Below are positions 15,483-25,005 of a stretch of 64,000 bases of DNA, piece after piece; the stretch's first letter is position 1, and each line of letters begins with the position of its first letter. The DNA is taken from positions 1 to 64,000 of the forward strand of contig CBDCYT010000008.1 in NCBI GenBank assembly GCA_965224325.1, written 5' to 3'. The notes below the pieces were generated by a model. It did not search any database. It saw only the letters and a list, made by a program, of their open reading frames with translations, and was not told the origin of the DNA. The position numbers and the translations under genes were made by a program. The stretch is from CBDCMJ01 sp965224325 (GTDB taxonomy: Bacteria > Chloroflexota > Dehalococcoidia > Lucifugimonadales > UBA3495).

Positions 15483-18400
15483 CTAGATGGGGCCAAGGTC
15501 TTCGCCCCATTGCAGCCAAGAATTCTGCATCGCTGCAATGTTGCCGAAGTCGGCTGGCGATACCGGATCTTCTCCTGTTATCTGTTGTAGGGCTTCAAAC
15601 CAGTGTCCTCCTTGGGAACGCATTCGCTCAAGAATGAGCGGTACTACCGGTCGGCCCAAGTCGATAATCTCCTGGTGAATCGGGTGTGCAATTGTACGGT
15701 CTGATCTGGACAAGAAGAAAGTTTCTCGTTCCCACTGGTCGGCCAGTTCTTCGAATCTCTCCCGTTCGGCAGGTTCGATTTCCTCCAAATCGGCATACTG
15801 GTTGTAGCCAAGGCCGCGGACGTGGGGCTCGGTGTTGAGTAGTTCGCGCAAGTGCGCCAACTCGTCGGCATTCCAGCCCATGGCTTCAGCGACGGCTTCG
15901 TCCCACAGCCGGCGCACTTTGCACTCGCCGTCGCGGAACTGAGGGACTTCCATGTCCTTGGTGCGCTCCCAGCAGTCCGTCAGGGTTCGGCGTATGAGGT
16001 CGTCTTTGAAGTTAGGAATGCGGATATTGCCGGAGGCGGCTGGGTTGTATAGGGGAAACTCTAGTGTGCGTCCTGGATTTCTCATGAGTTGCAGTCGACC
16101 TGGCGTTGAGTTGATGAAAACGGCAGTTGCCTTGCTTTCTTCGGCCGTCAGGCCCGTGACGGGAATGAAGCCTATACCTACGTGCTTATGGTCGCTTGCC
16201 GTGGCGGTTAGACGCCCTGTGTTGTTGCGCTGGCCTTGTGTTATTAGCAGGTGGCCTGCTTTTTCCAGCATCCTTTTCGTTTCCGGGTGGATACCGCTGT
16301 TGAGTCTTATTTTCTCTTCATCCATTTGCTTGGGCACCCGATACTCGTCGGGCGTACTAGTGATGTTGGTCTGTCCCTTGGCTCCTTCTGATGCCAGCAC
16401 AGGGAAACTTCCATCTGTCTCCATGTCGGTTGTCATAAAGGTGCCGTGCAGCGTTTGGTACGTCGAATGGATCGATACTTCGGGTATGTCCTTGATGGCG
16501 TGGAGGTATGGATCGTAGGCGAACCTTGCCGCTGCTTCCGCCAATTCTGGGGAGCGCCAGATTGCTGGTGTCCAATCTCCCGATTCGATGCTTTTTGCAG
16601 GCCAGTGAGATATTACACCCCAGCCATCTTCTATTTGGCCCTCGGGGCATGCCAGGAGCGCTCGGTGCATTTCGGTAACCTCGTTGTCGTCAAGGGGCAT
16701 TCGATCTAGGCTGATGAACTTGGTGTCATGCTTGGTACCATCGTGTCGCTTGACAATAATGATGCTTTCGTTGATGGTGGTGTTCTGGCTCATGTTTGTC
16801 TGTCTCGGTTGGTGGCAGGTGAGCACAGTGTGGATGTGGTAGCGCTGGGCGAGGATGCGCCTCTTGTCCAGTGCGGACGGAGCACAAAGGGCTACTGTTG
16901 GATTGATCATCGTCAGGACACCTTCTGCGTCCGTTAGACATTTGTCCGCAAGGGTGGTGAACAAAGGTTCTAAGGCGTTCTTGTCAACAAAATCTTCAAG
17001 AGCATTGTCGTTGTGGATTAGCATCCGTTCCAGGACGTCCGCGCGAGACCGTAACGCTTGCTGTGTTGTTTTGGAGAACTTTTCTCCCATCTTGGTGCGG
17101 TTGGTGAACGGTGGGTTCATGATGATGATGCGAGCGTCTTTGACCGCCTCCACCGCATCTTCCAGCTCGGCGTCATCGTGCTGGTTCCAAGCGATTTGGG
17201 TGCCGATTTTGTCGTCAGCCAACCCCAACTCGCCGTCCCTGGCGACAATTGCCTTCTGGCCCAGCAACTCAAGTGTGCCGGCCGATACCTTGGTGAGGTC
17301 GTCCGGCGTCGGGCCGTAGGGCATCAGGTGCAGGCCCATCTTCCGGTATTGGATCTCTCGATTCCCAGCCGTGAGTTGCGACGCCGCTAGTTGCAGCGAC
17401 ATTGGGTTGATGTCCAGCCCTTTGATGGTTTCTTCGACTGCCAACTTTTGTAGTTGGGCGAGATCTAATTCATCGGCGCCTTGTTCCTGTGCCCGCCGCT
17501 TCATGTCAGCGAGCATTGCGGTCAGCAGAGTTCCGCTGCCGCAAGCCAAGTCAACGGTCTTGTGATCTCGCCACACCTGCGGGTCGCTCCAGTCCATGTC
17601 GCCGCAGGCGTCCAACGTTAGGCGCGCGGCGATGGCCGCCGCCACTGGCCGCGTGAAATAGGCACCGTCACTGGCCTGGTTTCCCATGAATTCGTTGAAT
17701 ATAGGGCCGGCGTGGTCGGTGCCCATCTCGGCGTAAGTCGTCGCGATTTCTTGGGCTGCGGCAGCCACGTGGCGCAGCGCCTTTTCTAGGCCAGCTATCT
17801 TGCCGGTGTTCTCCGCGGCGTACACCGTTTCCAGGGCGGGTTCCAGCACTGCCAGGAAGTCATAGCGCATGATGCGCTCCCACTCCCGGCACAATCGCTT
17901 CACGACGTTTGCGTCGTTCTTGATTTCCGATAGATTGCTGATGGGCAGCCAGCTGCCGACGGCGATGCGCTGGTGAAGCATGGCAGCGTTCATCAGAAGC
18001 AGGGCGGCGACATTGCAACTGTCGTTGCGCTTGCCCTCGGCCAAGTTATCCATTTGAAAGTGGTTGTCCAGCGTGGACTGTAGGCCGTCCTCCCGTAGAT
18101 GGCGGCCTGCCTCCAGCACGCAGTCCCGCAGAATGTTCAGGTCGCGCTCTACGTTGTTGCCTTTCAGGCCGGACTTGGTGAGCAGGTTCATCCTGATGGC
18201 CGTGGTGTTGTCATTGAGTCCGGTGAGCAGCAGCATTTGCAGCGCGCTGCGGTTGCTGCGTTCCATGGGATCCTTGGGCTTTCGCTTGCTGGTGTGTTCC
18301 ACGCGCACGCCCTCGCCGTTGTTCACCATTCGGCGCGCCTTGTCTTTAGTTTCCCTGATGTCTATAGGACCGAGGGTTCCGTCCGGCTTTGCCTTTTCCC

Positions 18401-20978
18401 GGGGAGCCCGGTCAACTCGTGATTCAGTGCTGCCGTCAGCGTTCTGATGCGTGGTCAGCACTGTATAGATGTCGTTGGCGGTAATGGTATCCAGCGTTAA
18501 TTTCTCCGGATGTTCCTCGGTTATTCGTTGCAGCAGGTCTGACGACCATCCCGGGACGCTGGTCTCGGTGATCGTAGGCGTCTCCGGCACCGGGGTTCCC
18601 GGCTGTTGCGTCTCGTATGCGCCCGGCGGTTCCAACGTGGCTACGGCCGATCTGGTTTCCTCGTCAACCGCGGGTACTTCTCTCACCCGCCCTTGTAGTT
18701 CGCTGAGGGGACGCAGTCCCACGTCCTGGGGGCGGGCCTTGTGCTCTACAACCTGTTCGGAGGTTTTCTGGGCCTCGCCTACGGGGCCCACGTGGTAGTG
18801 GTGGCGGATGTAACCGGATTCCTGGTTGGCCACGCTGACAGCAGTGGCTACAACTTCCTCCGCGGGGGGAACGTAGAGTGTTATCAGTTCCGACAATCGG
18901 TCTTCAATGCGCTCGTCGTGGGCACGCAAGGCCAGCAGTATCTGGCCCAGTTCCTCCCAGCCGTCTTCTTTGCTGCTAGTTTGCAGCCACTCTTCTGGAT
19001 CTGCTTGGGGCGGTATAACAATTGGGCAAATGATGTAGCCCACTTCTTTTCCTGGAGCGGTGCGCATGGCGCGCCCGACGGCTTGAATCACGTCAATTGG
19101 GCTCTTCCGTGGTTCAAGGAATGCTACGGCGCTCAGCGACGGAGAGTCGGTACCCTCGCCGAAGATGCCCACGTTCAGGATGCCGTGCGGGCGTTCACTG
19201 GTGGCCTGCGCTAGGTTGCCTTTGGCTTGATCGCGGCGCAAGATGTTAGAGGATGCGTCCAGGTGTTCCAGTTCGTATTGGGCGGCGTGGCGGCCCGGGA
19301 GGTTATCGTCCAAGTATTTCTGAATCCATTCCCTGGCGGTGTCGGACTGGAGATCCCTAGCCATGTTCTTGGACTTGTCCACCGTGTTCATAAAGGCGAT
19401 GCAGGATTTAATCGCTACTTGTTTCTCTGCGTCATCGTCCTGCTGGGTGGCGTTGCCCATGGCTAGGGCGAAAGCTAGCCCCCGGATGTAGTGGTCGGAG
19501 GTGAGGGCCTGTCGCCCTTTACTTTGGGTGTTTTTGGCGAGTAGGTTGGCAGCTCGATAAGCATCAGGGTCGTTGACGCCGATGGCAATGATACGGTAGT
19601 CGGACAGCCAGCCATTGTTCACGGCGTCAATGTAGCTGCGTCGGTAGATTTCCACGCCGAACACGGTTTCATCGTCCATGGACCGGACAATCCACTCATC
19701 GTTGTTGCGCTGGACTTTCTTCTGATCGTACACTTTGGGCGTGGCGGTTTGGTATATGCGGTAGGTGGCGGGGAATGCGTCATTGTCGTGGCAGAGGGTA
19801 AAGTTCCGCAGGTTCGGATTCTTCCCGTTCTGCGCATTCTTGCGCAGGCCGGCGGTCCTGTGGGCTTCGTCGCCGACCATTACGCAGGCAGCGGTTCCCG
19901 TACTGCGGAGGGCTTCCGCGACGCGATGTGCGCTTTGGTAGGTGCCGAAGATAACGCCAATGTCTTGGCGTTGTTGGGCCGCTTCGATCCATTCGCCGAT
20001 TGCTTGGGCGTCGGTGGTGACTTGCCCCTTAATGGCGGACGCGCTGACGTTGCTGCCATCGGCGGTGGGGTTTTTGAGCGTATCGCGTTTTTCTTCGTTT
20101 TTGGGATCGTAGCCGGCCGTTTCGTCGGAGCAGACGGCCAGGGCGTTGATGCTGCCAATGGCGTGTTGCAGGTACTCGCGTCGAATTTGGGCGACCAAGG
20201 CGATGGATGGGCATAGTACGACGGACACGTCGCCGGCGGGCGTCAGTGCTTCGACGATGCGTAGCGAGATGCGGGTTTTGCCTGTGCCGCAAGGGAGGAT
20301 TATCTTGCCTCGGGCTTGGCCTACCGGCAGTCCTCCACTATCGCACTGGACGTGGTCCTGAAGAACGCGGACGGCGGCGGCGACGGCTTCGTCCTGCATA
20401 CACTGCTTGGTTTGTCGTGCCGTCTCCGGCGCGTCTGGCTGGCAGTGCGGGCAAGGCTGTTCGTCTTGTCCGCTGCTTTGGCTCAGCAGGTCTGCGTGGA
20501 TGTTTACGGGCTTGATAGGACGGTCAACGCCGGCCATGGAGAGGGCTTGCTCGGCCTGCGGGCTAAAGGGCGCCTCGCCGTTGGCGACCAGCCAGCGTTC
20601 CGCCCAGAATGGGTTGGACGAGGCGTTTGCAAAGGAGTCCAGTTCGCTTTTCTGGATTGCTACTGGTATGCCGTTCTCGAGCCGGCGGGACTTGCACTGG
20701 ATAGCAATGTGTCGTCCGTCACTACGCCGCACGGCCACGACGTCGATGCCGATGTCCTGATTGGTGGAGCCGGGGAACGTAATTTCGCGGTCCGGCCATT
20801 CCGTCCAGGTCCAGCACTCGACTATGTCCCACTCCTTGATGTAGGGGCCGACGGCTGCGGTGAGGTTTTCCAGCCACTTGCCGCCCGACTGCTGGTCTCG
20901 CATTGATTCCAGCCTGTCGATGGCGTTTTCTATGATGACTCTTGCGTCGTCGTTTAGCATCGGTGCTCCCTCGGCCAA
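15483..20978 (-). CDS. Single-chain nuclease-helicase-methylase restriction enzyme (type ISP-like)
   Basis: The 1,831-residue protein combines all restriction-modification activities. At the N-terminus is a PD-(D/E)XK (Mrr-like) nuclease (DIGIDVV, 75-81; IQCK, 93-96). An SF2 translocase follows with GTGKT (231-235), DEAH (370-373), EGTDSPS and QAVGRAMRT. The N6-adenine methylase carries DLACGSGTLL (about 1142-1151) and NPPF (about 1288-1291). A target-recognition and C-terminal region of about 400 residues completes it. This order matches type ISP enzymes such as LlaBIII but the protein is longer. It should recognise one asymmetric site, methylate host DNA and translocate to cut foreign DNA. 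The gene looks intact and leads an operon with the DUF7689-like and SIR2 genes. Confidence 0.88.
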   Translation of the reverse strand: MAEGAPMLNDDARVIIENAIDRLESMRDQQSGGKWLENLTAAVGPYIKEWDIVECWTWTEWPDREITFPGSTNQDIGIDVVAVRRSDGRHIAIQCKSRRLENGIPVAIQKSELDSFANASSNPFWAERWLVANGEAPFSPQAEQALSMAGVDRPIKPVNIHADLLSQSSGQDEQPCPHCQPDAPETARQTKQCMQDEAVAAAVRVLQDHVQCDSGGLPVGQARGKIILPCGTGKTRISLRIVEALTPAGDVSVVLCPSIALVAQIRREYLQHAIGSINALAVCSDETAGYDPKNEEKRDTLKNPTADGSNVSASAIKGQVTTDAQAIGEWIEAAQQRQDIGVIFGTYQSAHRVAEALRSTGTAACVMVGDEAHRTAGLRKNAQNGKNPNLRNFTLCHDNDAFPATYRIYQTATPKVYDQKKVQRNNDEWIVRSMDDETVFGVEIYRRSYIDAVNNGWLSDYRIIAIGVNDPDAYRAANLLAKNTQSKGRQALTSDHYIRGLAFALAMGNATQQDDDAEKQVAIKSCIAFMNTVDKSKNMARDLQSDTAREWIQKYLDDNLPGRHAAQYELEHLDASSNILRRDQAKGNLAQATSERPHGILNVGIFGEGTDSPSLSAVAFLEPRKSPIDVIQAVGRAMRTAPGKEVGYIICPIVIPPQADPEEWLQTSSKEDGWEELGQILLALRAHDERIEDRLSELITLYVPPAEEVVATAVSVANQESGYIRHHYHVGPVGEAQKTSEQVVEHKARPQDVGLRPLSELQGRVREVPAVDEETRSAVATLEPPGAYETQQPGTPVPETPTITETSVPGWSSDLLQRITEEHPEKLTLDTITANDIYTVLTTHQNADGSTESRVDRAPREKAKPDGTLGPIDIRETKDKARRMVNNGEGVRVEHTSKRKPKDPMERSNRSALQMLLLTGLNDNTTAIRMNLLTKSGLKGNNVERDLNILRDCVLEAGRHLREDGLQSTLDNHFQMDNLAEGKRNDSCNVAALLLMNAAMLHQRIAVGSWLPISNLSEIKNDANVVKRLCREWERIMRYDFLAVLEPALETVYAAENTGKIAGLEKALRHVAAAAQEIATTYAEMGTDHAGPIFNEFMGNQASDGAYFTRPVAAAIAARLTLDACGDMDWSDPQVWRDHKTVDLACGSGTLLTAMLADMKRRAQEQGADELDLAQLQKLAVEETIKGLDINPMSLQLAASQLTAGNREIQYRKMGLHLMPYGPTPDDLTKVSAGTLELLGQKAIVARDGELGLADDKIGTQIAWNQHDDAELEDAVEAVKDARIIIMNPPFTNRTKMGEKFSKTTQQALRSRADVLERMLIHNDNALEDFVDKNALEPLFTTLADKCLTDAEGVLTMINPTVALCAPSALDKRRILAQRYHIHTVLTCHQPRQTNMSQNTTINESIIIVKRHDGTKHDTKFISLDRMPLDDNEVTEMHRALLACPEGQIEDGWGVISHWPAKSIESGDWTPAIWRSPELAEAAARFAYDPYLHAIKDIPEVSIHSTYQTLHGTFMTTDMETDGSFPVLASEGAKGQTNITSTPDEYRVPKQMDEEKIRLNSGIHPETKRMLEKAGHLLITQGQRNNTGRLTATASDHKHVGIGFIPVTGLTAEESKATAVFINSTPGRLQLMRNPGRTLEFPLYNPAASGNIRIPNFKDDLIRRTLTDCWERTKDMEVPQFRDGECKVRRLWDEAVAEAMGWNADELAHLRELLNTEPHVRGLGYNQYADLEEIEPAERERFEELADQWERETFFLSRSDRTIAHPIHQEIIDLGRPVVPLILERMRSQGGHWFEALQQITGEDPVSPADFGNIAAMQNSWLQWGEDLGPI

Positions 20979-21021
20979 AACAAAGTATCAACGCTGACCA
21001 AGGCGGCTCTGGCCAACGTCC

Positions 21022-21040
21022 ACCGCTATTCTAGAGCGGT
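21022..21040. promoter_or_regulatory. Inverted repeat upstream of the giant restriction gene
   Basis: ACCGCT and AGCGGT flank a 7-bp centre about 45-60 bp upstream of the ATG at 20978. The position suits an operator or promoter element for the restriction operon. No controller-protein gene is adjacent, and I cannot define -35/-10 boxes. Confidence 0.3.
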
Positions 21041-21204
21041 GCGGGCTTGGTCCTAGAACCCTCGGCGCAAATTCTGTTTCGATTGGAATCAGGCTAGTCG
21101 GCAGATTCTCTGGTCGTACCCCCAGTAGTGGTACTGAACGACTAGGGTCTTCGGAAAGCCCCGTGCGGCTGGTTCTCCTCTGCTGTAGCCCGCTCCTACA
21201 ACGA

Positions 21205-21558
21205 TCACGTAAGAGCGTTTCCCTTCATCTCGCTCAGGTCACCTGTGCTCAGGGTTCGGACGAACTCCAGACCCATGTCGGACGCTAACCCTTGGGCGTC
21301 CTGGACGGTCCGGGTCCTTGCGAAGTCTCCCTTCATAGTGCCGCTGTTGGCCTCCATACGGTCCAGCTGGGTGTCTATGCGGTCGAGCCGGGCATCCAGG
21401 TTCGCGTGAGTCGTTCTCTGCTCCTCTACGAACAAGTCGAACCTGACCGGGAGCTGCAGCAGTTGCTCGCCCAGTATCTGGGCCCGGACGGCGTCCCGCC
21501 ACTGGAGGTTGTTCCTGAGCGCCTCGAGGAAATCGTCCTGGCTGTTTATGGTCGTCAT
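21205..21558 (-). CDS. Small coiled-coil protein, possibly 3'-truncated
   Basis: ATG 21558 (MTTINSQDDFLEALRNN) is preferred to the longer frame from 21669. The product has a helical N-terminus (DAVRAQILGEQLLQLP) followed by a heptad coiled coil (LDARLDRIDTQLDRMEA). It then continues to MGLEFVRTL and stops soon after, which suggests loss of a C-terminal nuclease-like or helical domain. Proteins of this style are, in my recollection, common in Chloroflexota genomes, but I know of no function. A shorter relative with a similar coiled coil is cargo of the IS1595 element (27104-27298). Confidence 0.55.
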   Translation of the reverse strand: MTTINSQDDFLEALRNNLQWRDAVRAQILGEQLLQLPVRFDLFVEEQRTTHANLDARLDRIDTQLDRMEANSGTMKGDFARTRTVQDAQGLASDMGLEFVRTLSTGDLSEMKGNALT

Positions 21559-21757
21559 GGTGCGGATTATACCCCGTTCCCCGTCCATTGGTCTGCTTAA
21601 TCGGTAGTTGCCGCAGGGCAACCGCATTCTAAATTCGGACGAGTCTGGAAGTCGGAATTCCTTCGACAACCAGTAAAAGCGTCCGTTGGATTACGCCCAA
21701 ATCGGTCATTTCAACGGTAATTAGCCAAGAGGCTGACCATAAATTCCTTGCGTCAAG

Positions 21758-22027
21758 TTAGAATGCGGTTGCCCTGGTAGTTGCCGTGTCTTTGGCCGCG
21801 GCCCTTCTGTTGGCGTCGCTGCGCCTGCGGGATTGCCTGTGGTTCTCGGCGCAGGTCTCACAACGGGTCTGGCCGAGGATAGCCGGTCGTATGCAGTTCC
21901 GGCACTTGCCGAGTTCCTTGGCTTTCCGCTGACGTGATTGGGCGAGTAGACGAGCCTGCTCCTTGCGCTCCGGTGTCTGGTTTCTTCGCCGTTCATACTC
22001 AGCACGCTCTTGCTTCTTTGTCTCCAC
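21758..22027 (-). CDS. Small basic protein with a CxxC...CxxC zinc-ribbon
   Basis: The 89-residue frame is rich in Arg, Lys and Gln and contains CRNCI and RCETCAENH, a four-Cys arrangement typical of small zinc-binding proteins. The listed start is a GTG without a good ribosome site. The same frame stays protein-like (KARKLKLHTKPDSAS) for about 55 residues upstream without a start codon, so the true 5' end may have been lost where the CRISPR array now ends. It probably binds nucleic acid; no specific role can be given. Confidence 0.5.
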   Translation of the reverse strand: METKKQERAEYERRRNQTPERKEQARLLAQSRQRKAKELGKCRNCIRPAILGQTRCETCAENHRQSRRRSDANRRAAAKDTATTRATAF

Positions 22028-22207
22028 GGAGGCCGAGTCGGGCTTGGTATGGAGCTTTAGTTTCCGCGCCTTTGCCGGAGACTCTCCGGGGCGTGTGCTG
22101 GCGGTACTTTTCTGTGGCGGCGGTACGGGCTGTTTTTTCTTGGTCTTGGAGCAGTTGCCTGAGCTGGCTGGTTCCGGCAGGGAGAAGCTAAACTCGAAGG
22201 TAGTATG

Positions 22208-23455
22208 GCCTACTGCCCACTTGTGCGGGGGAACCCATCGTCCTCTACATCGCCCGGCCCGGCTGGGGGGTCTATCCCCGCATGGGCGGGGGAACCTTGT
22301 CTCGTAGGGCGTCGGCCAGCGTTGGCCTGGGTCTATCCCCGCGTGGGCGGGGGAACCTTGGAGCTAACCGGATGGGCTGGTATTTGAATCGGTCTATCCC
22401 CGCGTGGGCGGGGGAACCTTGGGATACCGAACGCTTAGAATGACTGTCTCGGGTCTATCCCCGCGTGGGCGGGGGAACCGGTTTCGGCCGGCTGGTCTAG
22501 GATGACGCCGTTGGTCTATCCCCGCGTGGGCGGGGGAACCCCTTCGGCTTGAGCCTGAAGGAACGCATCGACGGGTCTATCCCCGCGTGGGCGGGGGAAC
22601 CCTGCCGATGTGCCGGAGTGTGCCGTCTTGATAGGGTCTATCCCCGCGTGGGCGGGGGAACCCCCTCGTCGTGGTAAAGGCCGACGGCGGGCAGGGGTCT
22701 ATCCCCGCGTGGGCGGGGGAACCAAAGGAGTGAATGATGGCAAGCCAGCCGCCGAAGGTCTATCCCCGCGTGGGCGGGGGAACCAGCTCCACATCCCCTA
22801 GGGCCGCCGTCGCCTTCGGTCTATCCCCGCGTGGGCGGGGGAACCAGCCGCGTCGCCCACGGGGTCAGCGTCGCCACCGGTCTATCCCCGCGTGGGCGGG
22901 GGAACCAGGCGGCGGCGGCCTTCCATGGTGACATAGGGGGGTCTATCCCCGCGTGGGCGGGGGAACCGAGATGAATCTCAATACCCGGAAGAACGGCTGC
23001 GGTCTATCCCCGCGTGGGCGGGGGAACCCCCTGCTCGCACTACAATCTGGAGCTCCGGGTCGGTCTATCCCCGCGTGGGCGGGGGAACCTCTAGGGGAGC
23101 CTGGGCGGTGTACGCGCTGGTGGGTCTATCCCCGCGTGGGCGGGGGAACCGGCCGAGCCCTCGTCGATGAGCAACACGGAGAAGGTCTATCCCCGCGTGG
23201 GCGGGGGAACCGTCACAGGCCCACCGTCGCGCTCGGCCTGGACCGGTCTATCCCCGCGTGGGCGGGGGAACCGGGTGGCCGTGCCGTACGTGGGCGCGCT
23301 TCCGAGGTCTATCCCCGCGTGGGCGGGGGAACCTCACGGACGAGCAGTTCGCCTACATAGTCTACCGGTCTATCCCCGCGTGGGCGGGGGAACCAGGCCT
23401 GCCTGTTGCAGCAGCTCCACCGGGTAAGGTCTATCCCCGCGTGGGCGGGGGAACC
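22208..23455 (-). CRISPR. Type I-E-like CRISPR array, 21 repeats, no cas genes in window
   Basis: Twenty 28-bp repeats start at 22269 and every 61 bp up to 23428, with 33-bp spacers throughout. A strongly degenerate 21st repeat begins exactly one period earlier at 22208, and the repeat at 22269 has one changed base (GCATGG for GCGTGG). Read on the minus strand, the repeat begins GGTTCCCCCGCCCACG and ends GGGGATAGACC, which resembles the E. coli type I-E repeat. Transcription is therefore inferred right to left. The decayed repeats lie at the expected trailer end. No Cas1, Cas3 or Cascade gene is present. The 108 bp at the leader side are GC-rich and mostly occupied by the SRAP upstream region. 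Confidence 0.97.
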
Positions 23456-23563
23456 ACAGTACGGCCGAACGTGACCACTCTGCCCGCCTACGGCTACCGC
23501 CGAGGCAGGCAGAGGCGGCCGGGGATTGCGCAGGAGCTCCCGTCGGTCCACCATGGAGGCGCC

Positions 23564-24205
23564 ATGTGCGGGAGGTACAGCCTCACAGCCGACCTTGGGG
23601 AGCTGGCCCGGCGGTTCGAGTTCGACGGCGACCGGTTGGCCTTCGAACCGGCCTACAACGTGGCCCCTACCCAGGACGTCCTGACCGTCGTGGGAAGCGA
23701 GGCGAGACGCGGGGGCCTCATGCGCTGGGGGCTGATTCCCCCGTGGGCGGAGAGCGCCTCCATCGGCAGCCGGATGATCAACGCCAGGGCCGAGACGGCG
23801 GCCGGGAAGCCCGCCTTCCGGGATGCACTGAGACGGCGGCGATGCCTCGTGGCGGAGGACGGCTTCTACGAGTGGTAGCGAGTGGGGCGAGTCAAGAGGC
23901 CCATGCGCGTCGTCATGAGGTCGGGGGAGCCCTTCGCCTTCGCAAGGCTTTGGTCGGTGTGGAGAGCCCCGGAGGGCAACGCCGTCCCTTCGTGGGCTAT
24001 CATCACCACCGCGGCCAACGACCTGCTCCGGCCCATCCACGCCCGGATGCCGGTGGTGCTACCCAGCGAGATCGAAGGGCTCTGGCTGGACGCCGGCGTC
24101 CTAACCCCCTATCCCGCCGACGCCATGGAGGCCTACGAGGTCTCCACCCTAGTCAACTCCGTGGCCAATGACGGCCCGGAGGTCATAGAGGTAGCGGGGC
24201 CCTGA
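23564..24205 (+). pseudogene. SRAP/HMCES (YedK-like) abasic-site protein, nonsense-interrupted
   Basis: ATG 23564 is preceded by GGAGG. The frame starts MCGRYSLT, with the catalytic Cys2 that crosslinks abasic sites in single-stranded DNA. It continues with YNVAPTQ, INARAET and CLVAEDGFYEW. An in-frame TAG at 23876-23878 replaces what is probably a Gln codon (CAG to TAG). The same frame then resumes with RVGRVKRP, ITTAANDLLRPIHARMPVVL and the normal end at 24205. Without the stop the product would be about 213 residues, the usual size. A restart at 23882 would lack the catalytic Cys. It is a pseudogene unless suppressed or misread. Confidence 0.85.
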
Positions 24206-24340
24206 CCGGCACAGTCCGCGCTGATCGCACCCGAGGGGAGGAGGCGCAACGCTTTCGCCAGGGGCAATATCCAATCTAGGCCGGCCGCCCCACGCTCCGG
24301 CATTGCCCAAAGTTCCCCTGCGCCGCAGCGTCCGGCTGTA

Positions 24341-24614
24341 GTGTCAATAGCAAGCATCGTTAAGCCCGTGTCCGGCCCGTGCAGAGGCGACTAACTGGTG
24401 CGGGCGTGCCGGGGTGCGTATGCTCATGGCGAGACGTGTTGCCTGGACGAAGACCGAATAAACGTTGGTGCAGATTGCCCGTTAGCAAGCATGGTCCGGG
24501 AGTCTTGCGACTATCATTGGTGACGCCCGGCCAGAGGCGATCCCGTTCGGGAGACTGTGCGTTGTCAATGACTCCCTCCGGCGACACGCCTACACGGTAA
24601 TCGTGGAGGGAATA
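24341..24614 (+). ncRNA. Candidate IS110 bridge-RNA region (copy A)
   Basis: This non-coding segment upstream of the IS110 transposase start is conserved with copy B except for a few substitutions, including two close together near 24530-24540. IS110-group elements are known to express a structured bridge RNA from the end upstream of the transposase gene. I infer its presence from position and conservation. I did not fold it or define its target and donor loops. Confidence 0.4.
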
Positions 24615-25005
24615 ATGAGCACAGGCCAGAGCAGCACAAACCAGCGGGGCTGTCCCAGCTGAACCTAAACGCGGCGGGCATCGACGTGGGGGCCACCAGC
24701 CACTATGTAGCGGTGTTTGCCGACCGCGCGGAGGGGCCGGTGCAGGAGTTTGAGGCTTTCACGACGGACCTGTACCGTTTGGCGGACTGGCTGGCCGAGT
24801 GCGGCGTGGAGACCGTAGTCATGGAGTCCACCGGCGTGTACTGGATACCCCTCTTCGGGGTCCTGGAAGAGCGGGGCTTCCAGGTGATGCTGGTGGACCC
24901 CAGACGCATCAAGAACGTGCCCGGTCGCAAGACCGGCGTGGTGGACTGCCAGTGGCTCCAGCAACTCCACACCTACGGCCTGCTTTGCGGGGCTTTCCGT
25001 CCGGT
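24341..25005 (+). mobile_element. IS110-family fragment A (left end plus truncated, frameshifted transposase)
   Basis: Bases 24341-24614 form a non-coding left end, and the transposase frame starts at ATG 24615. The coding part shows the RuvC-like DEDD N-domain: AGIDVGATSHYVAVF (first Asp) and ETVVMESTGVYWIPL (Glu). Compared with copy B, one A is missing in the AAAACC run at about 24637, shifting the frame; the readable part resumes at 24686. Similarity ends at about 25005, so the C-terminal transposase domain with the catalytic Ser is absent. In IS110 elements the left end encodes the bridge RNA. The fragment is nearly identical to copy B over about 445 bp. Confidence 0.85.

Noticed and set aside
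22205..23426. Several short ORFs within the CRISPR array
   Set aside because: They translate repeat units (recurring Pro/Gly/Arg-rich peptides such as IPAWAGEP) and have no biological support.
22208..23455. Spacers targeting other parts of this window
   Set aside because: Reading the 20 spacers by eye I saw no match to any other region here; a proper search is still needed for short or imperfect matches.
23309..24040. 243-aa minus-strand frame
   Set aside because: Antisense to the SRAP pseudogene and part of the CRISPR array; composition follows the other strand.
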